Of a stretch of 63,120 bases of DNA, positions 42,760 to 50,946 are shown piece after piece (position 1 is the stretch's first letter; each line of letters starts with the position of its first letter). The notes under the pieces are model-generated. The model saw only the letters and a program-made list of their open reading frames with translations. It did no database searches and had not been told where the DNA came from. This DNA comes from CAZYTX01 sp964650485 (GTDB lineage: Bacteria; RBG-13-61-14; DATKZS01): the NCBI GenBank assembly GCA_964650485.1, contig CAZYTX010000019.1:1-63120 (forward strand), written 5' to 3'. The position numbers were made by a program, and so were the translations under genes.

Positions 42760-42868
42760 AGCAATGCGATTATGTCAATTGAAAATAAATGCTTTTCAAA
42801 ATCTCTGTGTTCTCTGCGCCTCTGTGCGAAATAAAAATTCTATTTTGCACAAAGTTACCGAAATTTAG
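42716..42868 (+). pseudogene. HEPN-domain toxin fragment, 3' end replaced by repeat sequence
   Basis: The frame opens MKPMTAEWTSKAEGE, which is the usual start of HEPN proteins that follow MNT genes, and overlaps the MNT 3' end. After about 18 residues it turns into AT-rich sequence with CTCTGTGTTCTCTGCGCCTC (42802-42821), a type of dispersed intergenic repeat. The RNase R-x4-6-H motif is absent, so it is a non-functional stub of 50 codons. Confidence 0.6.
42800..42832 (+). repeat. Dispersed CTCTGTG/CTCTGCGCCTCTGTG-type repeat
   Basis: The stretch TCTCTGTGTTCTCTGCGCC and the following TCTGTGCG are short repeats of a type I recall from intergenic DNA of many bacteria. It lies inside the HEPN stub, where coding homology stops. 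Confidence 0.45.
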
Positions 42869-42870
42869 CC

Positions 42871-44721
42871 ATGAAGACCGCGATAATAGGCGGGGGCAAG
42901 GGGTGCCGCGCCATCCTCGAGCTGGCCATCGAGGGGCGTCTTAAGACTATCAGCCTGCAGGTCATGTGCGTGGTGGACCATGTGGAGGACGCCCCGGGTA
43001 TGGTATATGCCCGGCAGCGCAAGATACCCACCCTTGAGAGCATCCACACCGCGGTCCGGCTTCCCGGGCTGGACCTGATCCTCGAGGTCACCGGCCGGGA
43101 CGACGTGCTCGAGCAGATATATCAACTGGTGCCTCCAGGGGTGCGGGTGATGGACCACGTGCTGGCAAGGGTTTTCTGGGACGTGGAGCAGGCCGAGTTC
43201 CGCCTGCGCGAGGAGCTGGTAAAGACCCGCAACCTGGAGAGGCAGGTCGAGCAGGACCGCCGCGCTCTGCAGGAGATACTGGACTCCATACCTGACATGG
43301 TGTTCGTCATTGGCAGGGACATGAGGATCGAGAGGACCAACGCCCGCTTCGAAGAGATGACCGGGATCAGGAGGGAAGAGGCCATCGGCAGGAAATGCTG
43401 CGACATATACTGCCGGACGGACCCCGACGAGATCGACAAGGAAAGCGGGTGCCCTTTCCTCGATGTCATGCGCACTGACCGGCCGGTATCCTTGATCCGG
43501 TATTATCCGCCGAGTGATGACAAGGACGAGTCATACCACGAGGTCACGGCAACCCCCATCCGGGACGAGAACGGGGACATATCAAGGGTGGTCAAGACCT
43601 CGAGACCCATCACCGAGCAGGTGAGACTAAAGCGCGAGACCGAGGAGAACGAGCAGCGCTTCCGGCAGTTCCTGGACGCGGCCTACGACCTGATAGTTAT
43701 GAAAGACCTGGGCGGGAGATACCTCTTCATCAACCAGCAGGCGGCCGGCATGCTGGGCAAGTCTCCCGAGGACTTTATAGGAAGGACCGACCCGGACGTT
43801 CTCCCGGCCCGGCTGGCCCGCCGTATCATGTCCCAGGACCGCAAGGTGATGGAGGAGATGCGCTACATATCCAGGGAGGAGCGGCTTTATATAGAGGGGA
43901 GAGAGTACTACCTCGACACAGTGCGGTTCCCTCTTACCAATTACAAGGACGACGTTATCGGCGTGGCGTCAATATCCAGGGACATCACCGGCAACAAGCG
44001 GCTGGAGAGGGAGCTGGTCGAGTCGGAGAGGCTGGCCGCGGTGGGCAAGCTTGCCGCGGGCGTGGCACACGAGCTCAACAACCCGCTCACCGGGATACTC
44101 ACCTTTACCGAGGGCCTGCTCATGGAGGCGGAACCCGAGGACCCCCGGCGGGAGGACTACGACGTGATCATGCGCGAGACCATGCGCTGCCGGCAGATAG
44201 TCAGGGACCTCTTGGACTACTCAAGGCTTGAGTCCCCCAAGAGGGAGACCTCGGACCTCAACCGGCTGGTGGAGCGGGCCGTGTCCCTGGTGGCAAAGCA
44301 GGCCGAGTTCCACGACGTCAAGTTCAACCTCGAGCTCTCCGAGTCCCTGCCACCGGTGAGCGTGGACCCCAACCAGGTGCAGCAGGTGATCCTAAACCTG
44401 GTGATAAACGCAAAAGACGCCATGAAAAAGACCGGGACCATAACGCTGCGGACTTATTCAAACGGGGGCAAAAAGGGGGTTGTAATAGAGGTGGCGGACC
44501 AGGGTGTGGGCATACCCCCCGAGCAGATGAAGATCATCTTCGAGCCCTTCTACACCACCAAGGGGGTGGAGGGCAACGGGCTGGGACTGCCGGTGGTAAA
44601 GAGCATAGTGGAACAGCACGGCGGCGAGGTCAAAGTGGACAGCGAACCGGGCAAGGGCACGAGCTTCTATATAAGCCTGCCCGCTGCCGTCCAGAAAAGA
44701 GGGGAGGAAGCTCATGAATGA
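42871..44721 (+). CDS. Sensor histidine kinase with N-terminal Rossmann-type domain and two PAS domains
   Basis: This 616-residue kinase has residues 1-115 as a Rossmann-like domain opening MKTAIIGGGKGCRAI with a glycine-rich dinucleotide or ligand loop and VVDHVEDAPGM; this is not a common kinase sensor. PAS1 is about 125-250 (LDSIPDMVFVIGRDMRIERTNA), PAS2 about 262-375. The HisKA helix has the phospho-acceptor His400 in AAGVAHELNNPLTG. The HATPase has NLVINAKDAM, VADQGVGIPPEQ and GNGLGLPVVKSI. No membrane helix is seen, so it is cytoplasmic. It overlaps the response regulator by eight bases. Confidence 0.9.
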   Translation: MKTAIIGGGKGCRAILELAIEGRLKTISLQVMCVVDHVEDAPGMVYARQRKIPTLESIHTAVRLPGLDLILEVTGRDDVLEQIYQLVPPGVRVMDHVLARVFWDVEQAEFRLREELVKTRNLERQVEQDRRALQEILDSIPDMVFVIGRDMRIERTNARFEEMTGIRREEAIGRKCCDIYCRTDPDEIDKESGCPFLDVMRTDRPVSLIRYYPPSDDKDESYHEVTATPIRDENGDISRVVKTSRPITEQVRLKRETEENEQRFRQFLDAAYDLIVMKDLGGRYLFINQQAAGMLGKSPEDFIGRTDPDVLPARLARRIMSQDRKVMEEMRYISREERLYIEGREYYLDTVRFPLTNYKDDVIGVASISRDITGNKRLERELVESERLAAVGKLAAGVAHELNNPLTGILTFTEGLLMEAEPEDPRREDYDVIMRETMRCRQIVRDLLDYSRLESPKRETSDLNRLVERAVSLVAKQAEFHDVKFNLELSESLPPVSVDPNQVQQVILNLVINAKDAMKKTGTITLRTYSNGGKKGVVIEVADQGVGIPPEQMKIIFEPFYTTKGVEGNGLGLPVVKSIVEQHGGEVKVDSEPGKGTSFYISLPAAVQKRGEEAHE

Positions 44722-45490
44722 CCAGGAAAAAATCCTGGTGGTGGACGATGAAGAGATAGTGCTGAGAAGCGTGAAGAAGATCCTCACAAGGGAGGGCTTT
44801 CAGGTGGACACCGCGGCCGAGGCCGGTCAAGGGCTTGAGATGGCCGAGTCAAACGATTACGGCCTGGTGATAATGGACCTCATGATGCCGGAGATGAACG
44901 GCATCGAGCTCATGCACGCAATGAAGGAGAAAGGGGTGCAGGCATCCTTCCTCATGATCACCGGGTACCCTACCATCAAGACAGCGATCCAGGCGCTCAG
45001 GCTGGGAGCGATCGACTACATTCCAAAGCCCTTTACCAGGGTGGAGATAATGAGCCCGGTAAACAGGGCTTTCCGGAGAAAAGAGGCGACCGGGGCCCCG
45101 GAAGAGGAAGAGCGACCCAGCGCGGATTCAGGCCGGGTTCTCCCCGGCTCCAGGTTCAGGCTCTCCGGACATTCATGGGCGGTCTATGAGCAGGAGGGCA
45201 CAATGGCCGTAGGGGTTGAGGCTTCCTTCCTGGCCGGAACAGGAGAAATAGAAGAGATCGAGGCCCCCGAAACAAACGAGATGGTGGAACAGGGATACCC
45301 GGTGATAAAGCTGAAGACAAAGGACGGCAGCAGGCACGGGGTGTTCGCGCCTTTTTCAGGAAGGGCGGTGGAGATAAACAAAGAAGTGTTAGATAATCCC
45401 GCCCACCTGGACCGCGACTCCTGGGTCCTGCGGATCATACCGTCTAATCTGAAGGGCGAGGCGGACGTGCTCTCAAAGAACGAGGGCTAG
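44714..45490 (+). CDS. Response regulator with C-terminal GcvH-like domain
   Basis: This 258-residue protein has a receiver domain at about 5-120 (VVDDEEIVL, phospho-acceptor Asp55 in VIMDLMMPE, the Thr in LMITGYPT, Lys in IPKPF). Residues about 140-245 look like the glycine cleavage H-protein fold: HSWAVYEQEGTMAVGV, GEIEEIEAP, FAPFSGRAVEINKEVLDNP, DSWVLRI. The lipoyl-lysine site, E-S-V-K in GcvH, is not conserved; the nearest is KLKTKDGS. This would be a receiver-driven protein-protein or ligand-binding output, not DNA binding. Confidence 0.85.
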   Translation: MNDQEKILVVDDEEIVLRSVKKILTREGFQVDTAAEAGQGLEMAESNDYGLVIMDLMMPEMNGIELMHAMKEKGVQASFLMITGYPTIKTAIQALRLGAIDYIPKPFTRVEIMSPVNRAFRRKEATGAPEEEERPSADSGRVLPGSRFRLSGHSWAVYEQEGTMAVGVEASFLAGTGEIEEIEAPETNEMVEQGYPVIKLKTKDGSRHGVFAPFSGRAVEINKEVLDNPAHLDRDSWVLRIIPSNLKGEADVLSKNEG

Positions 45491-45511
45491 GGAGCCGGCT
45501 CACGGAAAAGC

Positions 45512-47152
45512 ATGGACAGCCCCACTCAAAATGTAAAGGCCTGGCCCTCCCTGCTCGTGACCGCTTCAGCCGCGGCATGGTTCCTTGCTCTTTCAAACCG
45601 CGGCATCAACATGACCGACGAGGGGGTGCAGGTGCTCTACGGTTACCAGGTGGCAAGCGGCATGGTCACCTACCGGGACTACTTCGTGCCCGTGGCCCCC
45701 CTCGGCTTCATTATACAGGCCGCCCTTATAAAGCTCTTCGGGTTCCACCTCATCGTCGGAAGGATGTGGGCCGCGCTGCAGGGAGTGGCAGCAGTGATGA
45801 TCGCCCTCAGGATCGGCAGGCGACACTTGGGCTTTCCATTCTCCCTCATCCCCGCGGTCATGCTCATACCATTGCACGCGGCTTTCGGGTTCCCGCATTA
45901 CAACCTTGACTCGGCGTTCTTCCTCCTGGTGTGCGCGGCTTTCCTGGACAGCTACCTGGAGAAGGCAAGCGCACCCCCCGTCTTCTTGGCGGGGCTGTCC
46001 GGGTCCCTCGCCGTCCTCTGCAAGCAGAGCATGGTGATAACAGTCGTCCCCCTGCTGGCTCTTTGCCTGTTCCTGGTCTACAGAAAGAGTCAAAAAGGGA
46101 TAATGAAACATTCTTTCGCGGCCGGCGCCGGACTGGTCCTGCCCGCGGCCGCTCTTTTCATGAGGTACGCGAGAGCGCATGCCCTGGAGGAGGCCTATTG
46201 GTCCCTCAGCGGGGTCTTCGTCATGAAGAACGTGCTTCTTATGCAGATGCTCCCCGGGGCACTTGGGCTTCTCCTCGCGGGGGTCCTCGCAGTGGCCCTT
46301 CTTGTCTGGGCGGGAAACAGGCGGCCCTCTATGGCCCCGGTCTTATGGTGGGCCGCAGGGCTTGCCATGGTCGTCTGGATCGTGTTCTCCCCGGCGCAGG
46401 TGGCGGGGCCCTTCACCCTGGCCATGGCCGTTGCCAGCCTTGTGCTGTTCGTGCGTTCCGGCGACGGCTCTTCCAGAGATTTCTGGCGCCTGGCGCGCGC
46501 TTATGCGCTCCTTATGTTCGTCGCCACCGCCATGTCAGGGCTGGACTTCAGCCACATGCTGATCGGGTGCATGGGCGCGGTCTTCCTCTTCGGCCTGCTC
46601 ATGCAAAAGCTCTTTTCGGAGCGGCACAAGAGGTCTATGGCAGCTCTTGGAGTCTGTGCACTGGTTGCCGCCTTTTCCACGGGAATATATCTTGACCTCG
46701 CGCTACCACACCTCGAGCACAGCCAGGAGCCAAGATGGAGGGCCACCGCCCGGGTGGACATCCAAGGCCTGGAACTCATGCGGGCATCCCCTCGAAAAGC
46801 TGAAGAGATAGAGCGGACGGTTAAATGGCTCCGGAAAAACACCGACCCGTCGGAGAAGATTTTCGTATACCCCTGGGACCTGCTCCTGTACGTGTTCGCC
46901 CGCAGGATGCCGGCAACCTACGACACCTTCCTCTACTATGAGATATTCAGCCGTGATATCCTTGGACGGGTCATACAAGACCTGGAAGAAAATAAGCCCG
47001 GGAAGGCCGTGGTAAGGATGGAGGACAACAAGATCAGGCACGTGGCCCTGGCCCGGGAAGCCACCGCCATGGAGTCGTACCTGAAAAGAAAGTATGATCC
47101 TGTGATAAGGTTCGGCCATTTTCAGGTGATGCAAAGGAGGCAACAGAGATGA
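45512..47152 (+). CDS. Membrane glycosyltransferase, GT-C type (PMT/ArnT-like)
   Basis: This 546-residue integral membrane protein has about 11-12 hydrophobic helices, an early MTDEGVQVLYGYQVA loop (the acidic DE motif typical of GT-C enzymes using polyprenyl-phosphate sugars) and a soluble C-terminal domain of about 150 residues. It probably transfers a sugar from a lipid carrier to a surface polymer or lipid. It follows the response regulator at 21 bases and overlaps the next gene, so it belongs to their operon. Confidence 0.75.
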   Translation: MDSPTQNVKAWPSLLVTASAAAWFLALSNRGINMTDEGVQVLYGYQVASGMVTYRDYFVPVAPLGFIIQAALIKLFGFHLIVGRMWAALQGVAAVMIALRIGRRHLGFPFSLIPAVMLIPLHAAFGFPHYNLDSAFFLLVCAAFLDSYLEKASAPPVFLAGLSGSLAVLCKQSMVITVVPLLALCLFLVYRKSQKGIMKHSFAAGAGLVLPAAALFMRYARAHALEEAYWSLSGVFVMKNVLLMQMLPGALGLLLAGVLAVALLVWAGNRRPSMAPVLWWAAGLAMVVWIVFSPAQVAGPFTLAMAVASLVLFVRSGDGSSRDFWRLARAYALLMFVATAMSGLDFSHMLIGCMGAVFLFGLLMQKLFSERHKRSMAALGVCALVAAFSTGIYLDLALPHLEHSQEPRWRATARVDIQGLELMRASPRKAEEIERTVKWLRKNTDPSEKIFVYPWDLLLYVFARRMPATYDTFLYYEIFSRDILGRVIQDLEENKPGKAVVRMEDNKIRHVALAREATAMESYLKRKYDPVIRFGHFQVMQRRQQR

Positions 47153-48810
47153 AAAAGGTTGTGATGTTATTGACAGCGGCCCTTGTCGCAACCGCTGCAC
47201 ATACGGCTTTTGCCGAGGTCTCCACCAGCGATCTCTTGCAGGAGATGATCTCCTTTGAGAGCCTTGCAAAGAGCCTGCCTCCAGGGACCAGGCTGGTGCA
47301 GTTCTCCAGCTATGACCGCAGGACCAAGATAGACAACGGAGACACCGTAAACTGGTGGGCCAACGTGGACCTGGGTCATTACCTGCGCAGCGAGGAGACG
47401 GAGCGGGGAGTGGAGTACGTGATGGCCGAGGCTGATGGACCCGGTGCACTGGTGAGGATGTGGTCGGCAAACCCCGGCTCCAGGACCTGGAGGATATACA
47501 TAGACGACATGGAAGAGCCAATGATCGAGGCCAAGGGCAAGGGCCTCCTTGGAGGAGAGGTGGGGCCCTTTACCAGCGTGTTTGCAGACAGGAGGAACTG
47601 GGGAGCCAACTTCATCTTCCCCCTGCCCTTCTCAAAAGCCTGCAAGGTCACGGTGGCCTACCCAAGCGGCAGGGCCGGGGCCAAGCCTCCGCTCATGTAT
47701 TACCACGTGGACCTTAGGTTATATCCGCAAGAGACTGATGTCCGTTCTTTTTCCATGCAGGAGATTGACCGGATAAAACAGTACATCGAGGATGTGGCAT
47801 CCGTGCTCTCATCGCCCAACAGCATCCAGGCGCCCGAGGGCGAGCGCCACAAGGCCGCGCTCGACCTTGCCCCAGGCGCTTCCGCAGACCTCTTTGAGCT
47901 CACCGGCCCCTCCGCGGTGGCGCTCTTTTCAATAAAGGCAACCGCCAAAGAGAAGGACCTTGCCGAGGTCCTGGGCAAGACCCTCCTCACCATGCACTGG
48001 GACAAGGAGCCCGGCCCCGGGGTGAGCGCTCCTTTGGGAGACTTCTTCGGGACCTCGCCTGGCGCAAACCATATGCACTCTTTGCCGGCGAGCGTGGAGC
48101 CGGTCGAGGGAGGGGCCAGGCTCACAAGCCGCTGGGTGATGCCCTTCCAGGACACCGCATTGATCTCGCTCGCAAACCAGGCGAGCAAGCGGGCCGAGAT
48201 CGAGGCCGAGCTGATAGTTTTGCCCTGGCAATGGGACAAAGACTCGCTTTACTTCCATGCATGCTATCGCGAGAAAAGCGACATCCCCACCAGGCCGTAC
48301 TCGGACATGCTGATGCTTGCGGCCGAGGGGAAGGGGCATTTCGTTGGCCTTCTGATGAACGTGAGGAACCCCATGGAGTACTTCTGGTGGGGCGAGGGTG
48401 ACGAGAAGATATGGGTGGACCACGATGAGTTCCCCTCCATCTTCGGCACCGGGACCGAGGACTACTTCGGCTACGCCTGGTGCATACAGTACTTCAAGTT
48501 CACGCACGCCTATCACGGGGTTAGCCTGCCCACAAAAGAGTGGCTGGCTGTGGCCCAGGTCTTGCCACTGCCGGGAGTATGGGAGGGACTGTCAAAGGCG
48601 GACAAGGGCAGGGCAGTGGTCTCGCAGTACCGCTGGCACTTCATAGACGCCATTCCGTTTGAACAAAGCATTAAATTTTACATGGAGATCATGCACCATA
48701 AAAAAACCGAGATAGACGTGAACGCAACGAGCTTCTGGTACGCAAGGCCGGGGAGCAGCGACGACGCGGAAACACCGGACCTCTCAAACAGGGAGATATG
48801 GACGCCTTGA
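47149..48810 (+). CDS. DUF2961 domain-containing secreted protein
   Basis: This 553-residue exported protein has an N-terminal Sec signal peptide (MKKVVMLLTAALVATAAHTAFA, cut before E). DUF2961 features are RMWSANPGSRTWRIYIDD, SAPLGDFFGTSPGA, FPSIFGTGTEDYFGYAW and VVSQYRWHFIDAIPF. The domain occurs in putative glycoside hydrolase-like or carbohydrate-binding proteins in sugar-degrading gene clusters. It overlaps the GT-C gene by four bases (ATGA) and is likely co-expressed with the two-component system. Confidence 0.88.
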   Translation: MKKVVMLLTAALVATAAHTAFAEVSTSDLLQEMISFESLAKSLPPGTRLVQFSSYDRRTKIDNGDTVNWWANVDLGHYLRSEETERGVEYVMAEADGPGALVRMWSANPGSRTWRIYIDDMEEPMIEAKGKGLLGGEVGPFTSVFADRRNWGANFIFPLPFSKACKVTVAYPSGRAGAKPPLMYYHVDLRLYPQETDVRSFSMQEIDRIKQYIEDVASVLSSPNSIQAPEGERHKAALDLAPGASADLFELTGPSAVALFSIKATAKEKDLAEVLGKTLLTMHWDKEPGPGVSAPLGDFFGTSPGANHMHSLPASVEPVEGGARLTSRWVMPFQDTALISLANQASKRAEIEAELIVLPWQWDKDSLYFHACYREKSDIPTRPYSDMLMLAAEGKGHFVGLLMNVRNPMEYFWWGEGDEKIWVDHDEFPSIFGTGTEDYFGYAWCIQYFKFTHAYHGVSLPTKEWLAVAQVLPLPGVWEGLSKADKGRAVVSQYRWHFIDAIPFEQSIKFYMEIMHHKKTEIDVNATSFWYARPGSSDDAETPDLSNREIWTP

Positions 48811-48815
48811 TAAAG

Positions 48816-49961
48816 TCATTGCCCGGCCGGGCCGAGCCTTGCTCCCCGGATAAAGACCTGCCGCGGAACCAGGTCTCTGCCTGCAATCCACAGGTCGGCC
48901 TTCTTTCCCGGCTCGATGCTCCCGATCTCGCTGTCAAGCCCGATGATTTTCGCCGGGTACAAGCTGGCCATGGCCGCAGCCTCGTGCAGGGGGCAGCCTG
49001 TAAAGCGCGCGTAGTTTTTCACCGCGCTGCAAAGCCTGAGACGCGACCCGGCAAGCCTGCCGTCCGGCAGCCGGTTGGGCTCCTCGCCCCGGCCAGGCTC
49101 GCTTCCCGGCAGCTCTATGGTCACCGAGTCGCTTACCAGCACCCGTTTTTCCGGGGGCTTCAGGCGATGAATGAGCTTGACAACGTCCGGGTGGAGGTGA
49201 CGCCCGTCGCAGATGACCTCCACCGACATGCCAGGGTCAAGCAGCCCGGCAACCGAGGGACCCGGCTCGCGGTGGTGGAAAAGCTTCATGCCGTTGAAGA
49301 TGTGGGTCACGTGGGTCATGCCCTGCTCTGCGAACTCCCTCACCTGCTCCGGAGAGGCGGTGGAATGGGCTATGGACGCGATTATTCCCTGCTCTTTGCA
49401 GAGCCCGATGAGCGCACGGTTGCCCGGGACCTCGGGGGCGAAAGAAACCACCTTGATTAGGTGCGCCCAATCCTCGAACAAGGCCGAGTGGTCCGGGTCT
49501 CCGGGATCGAATGGCTTTATATGAGCCGGCGGCTGCGCGCCCGCGGCGGCCACGTTTATGAACGTGCCCTCCAGGTGCACGCCCAAAGGTCTGGCCCCCG
49601 GGGGCGGGGCCTCCACCGCCTCTGCCAGTGCGGGCATGCACTCGAGCCAGGCAGCCACGGGCGCCGAGGCAAGAGTGGGAAGGAACCCGGTGACCCCGGC
49701 CCCGGCATTGTCCATGCAGTCCTTTGCAAGCCTGTCCGCGACCGTCTCCGGGTCCAGCAGGCCCAGCCGTCCATGGGTGTGGATGTCCACCAGCCCCGGG
49801 AGCACCATGAGCCCGGAGGCGTCTATAACCTCGGCGCCCGGGGGAGGCTCCTCTCCCACGCCAAGGATGCGCTCTCCCTTGATGGAGACGTTCGAGCTCT
49901 CAAGCACCCTGTCCGGCAGCACCAGGTCAGCCCCGGTTATGCATATGGTTCTCTCATCCAT
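48816..49961 (-). CDS. nagA: N-acetylglucosamine-6-phosphate deacetylase
   Basis: This 381-residue amidohydrolase has metal ligands DIHTHG near residue 61, the VHLEGTFIN Glu, IAHSTAS and THVTHIFNGM His pairs, a CDGRHLHP element and the catalytic Asp in LVSDSVT. Its function is removal of the acetyl group from GlcNAc-6-P to feed amino-sugar catabolism or cell-wall recycling. It overlaps the ROK gene by 8 bases, a pairing that supports a sugar-kinase and deacetylase couple. Confidence 0.9.
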   Translation of the reverse strand: MDERTICITGADLVLPDRVLESSNVSIKGERILGVGEEPPPGAEVIDASGLMVLPGLVDIHTHGRLGLLDPETVADRLAKDCMDNAGAGVTGFLPTLASAPVAAWLECMPALAEAVEAPPPGARPLGVHLEGTFINVAAAGAQPPAHIKPFDPGDPDHSALFEDWAHLIKVVSFAPEVPGNRALIGLCKEQGIIASIAHSTASPEQVREFAEQGMTHVTHIFNGMKLFHHREPGPSVAGLLDPGMSVEVICDGRHLHPDVVKLIHRLKPPEKRVLVSDSVTIELPGSEPGRGEEPNRLPDGRLAGSRLRLCSAVKNYARFTGCPLHEAAAMASLYPAKIIGLDSEIGSIEPGKKADLWIAGRDLVPRQVFIRGARLGPAGQ

Positions 49962-50946
49962 GGTCTCTTTTCCACCCCGGGCTTATTCCTCGCTCGACAA
50001 AGAACGCCGCGGCCGGTCCCAGCACTGCGGTCTCTTTTGTAAGCTCTGACACGCGGAACTCGGGCAGCTCCGGCACCGGGAAGTAGTAGTGCCTGGTCCA
50101 TTCCACTATCCTCTCGATCACCGCCGGCCAGTTTTTTATGATGGCCCCGGCCAGCACCACCATCTCCGGGTCCAGCACTTTCATCACGTTCGCTATGACC
50201 GCGCCGAACCTCAGTGCGAACCTCTCCACCACCTCTTTTGCCTGCGCGTCGCCCGACTCCGCGTGCTCGAACACCATCTGTGCGGTCAGCTCTTCCCTGC
50301 GGCCGTGCAAGGACCTTATAAGCACCGAGTTCTCGGAGAGCGCGGCCCTGGCCTTTTCCGCCATCCCTGCACCGGACACGTACCTGCTGGCGCAGCCCTG
50401 CCCGCCGCAGTTGCACCTCTCGCCATCCAGGTCCAGGGTGATGTGCCCGTACTCGGCCGCCAGGTTGTGGGCGCCTCGCTGCACCCTGCCGCGGACAACC
50501 ATGGCGCCGCCCAGGTCCGTGCCGATGGAAAAGAGCGCGAAGCTCGAAACACCTCTGGCCGCGCCGAATGTCAACTCTCCAACGGCCTGGGCGTTCACGT
50601 CGTTCTCCACGTGCACGGGCAGCCCGAGCGCCTTTTCCACCTCCTTTGCCAGGGGAAAGCCGAACAGCTCGGGGATATTGCCGGCAACCACCAGCACCCC
50701 GTTTTCCGTGTCCACTATTCCCGGAACGCCCGCGGCCACGCCTGCCACTGGTCCTATGCCTTGTTCTCCCGCCTGCCGGTGAAGCCGGGTGATGAATTCC
50801 ACTATGCGCTGCTTAAGGGGACCTTCCGGGTCATTGGGCCTGGTCATGATCTCCTGCTTCAGCCTGATCTCTCCCCGGCTGCTCACCAGCCCGCCCGAGA
50901 TATGGGTGGCCCCCGCGTCCAGGGCTATGACCCATTGCCCGCTCAT
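49954..50946 (-). CDS. ROK family sugar kinase
   Basis: This 330-residue ROK kinase has the ATP motif IALDAGATHISGGLV at the N-terminus, the catalytic Asp in VENDVNAQAVGE near 126, and the ROK zinc-binding motif CNCGGQGC near 172. It probably phosphorylates GlcNAc, glucose or a related sugar; the following nagA makes GlcNAc or a related amino sugar the likely substrate. Its ATG shares a base with the polA stop and it overlaps nagA, so the three genes form one operon. Confidence 0.92.
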   Translation of the reverse strand: MSGQWVIALDAGATHISGGLVSSRGEIRLKQEIMTRPNDPEGPLKQRIVEFITRLHRQAGEQGIGPVAGVAAGVPGIVDTENGVLVVAGNIPELFGFPLAKEVEKALGLPVHVENDVNAQAVGELTFGAARGVSSFALFSIGTDLGGAMVVRGRVQRGAHNLAAEYGHITLDLDGERCNCGGQGCASRYVSGAGMAEKARAALSENSVLIRSLHGRREELTAQMVFEHAESGDAQAKEVVERFALRFGAVIANVMKVLDPEMVVLAGAIIKNWPAVIERIVEWTRHYYFPVPELPEFRVSELTKETAVLGPAAAFFVERGISPGWKRDHG

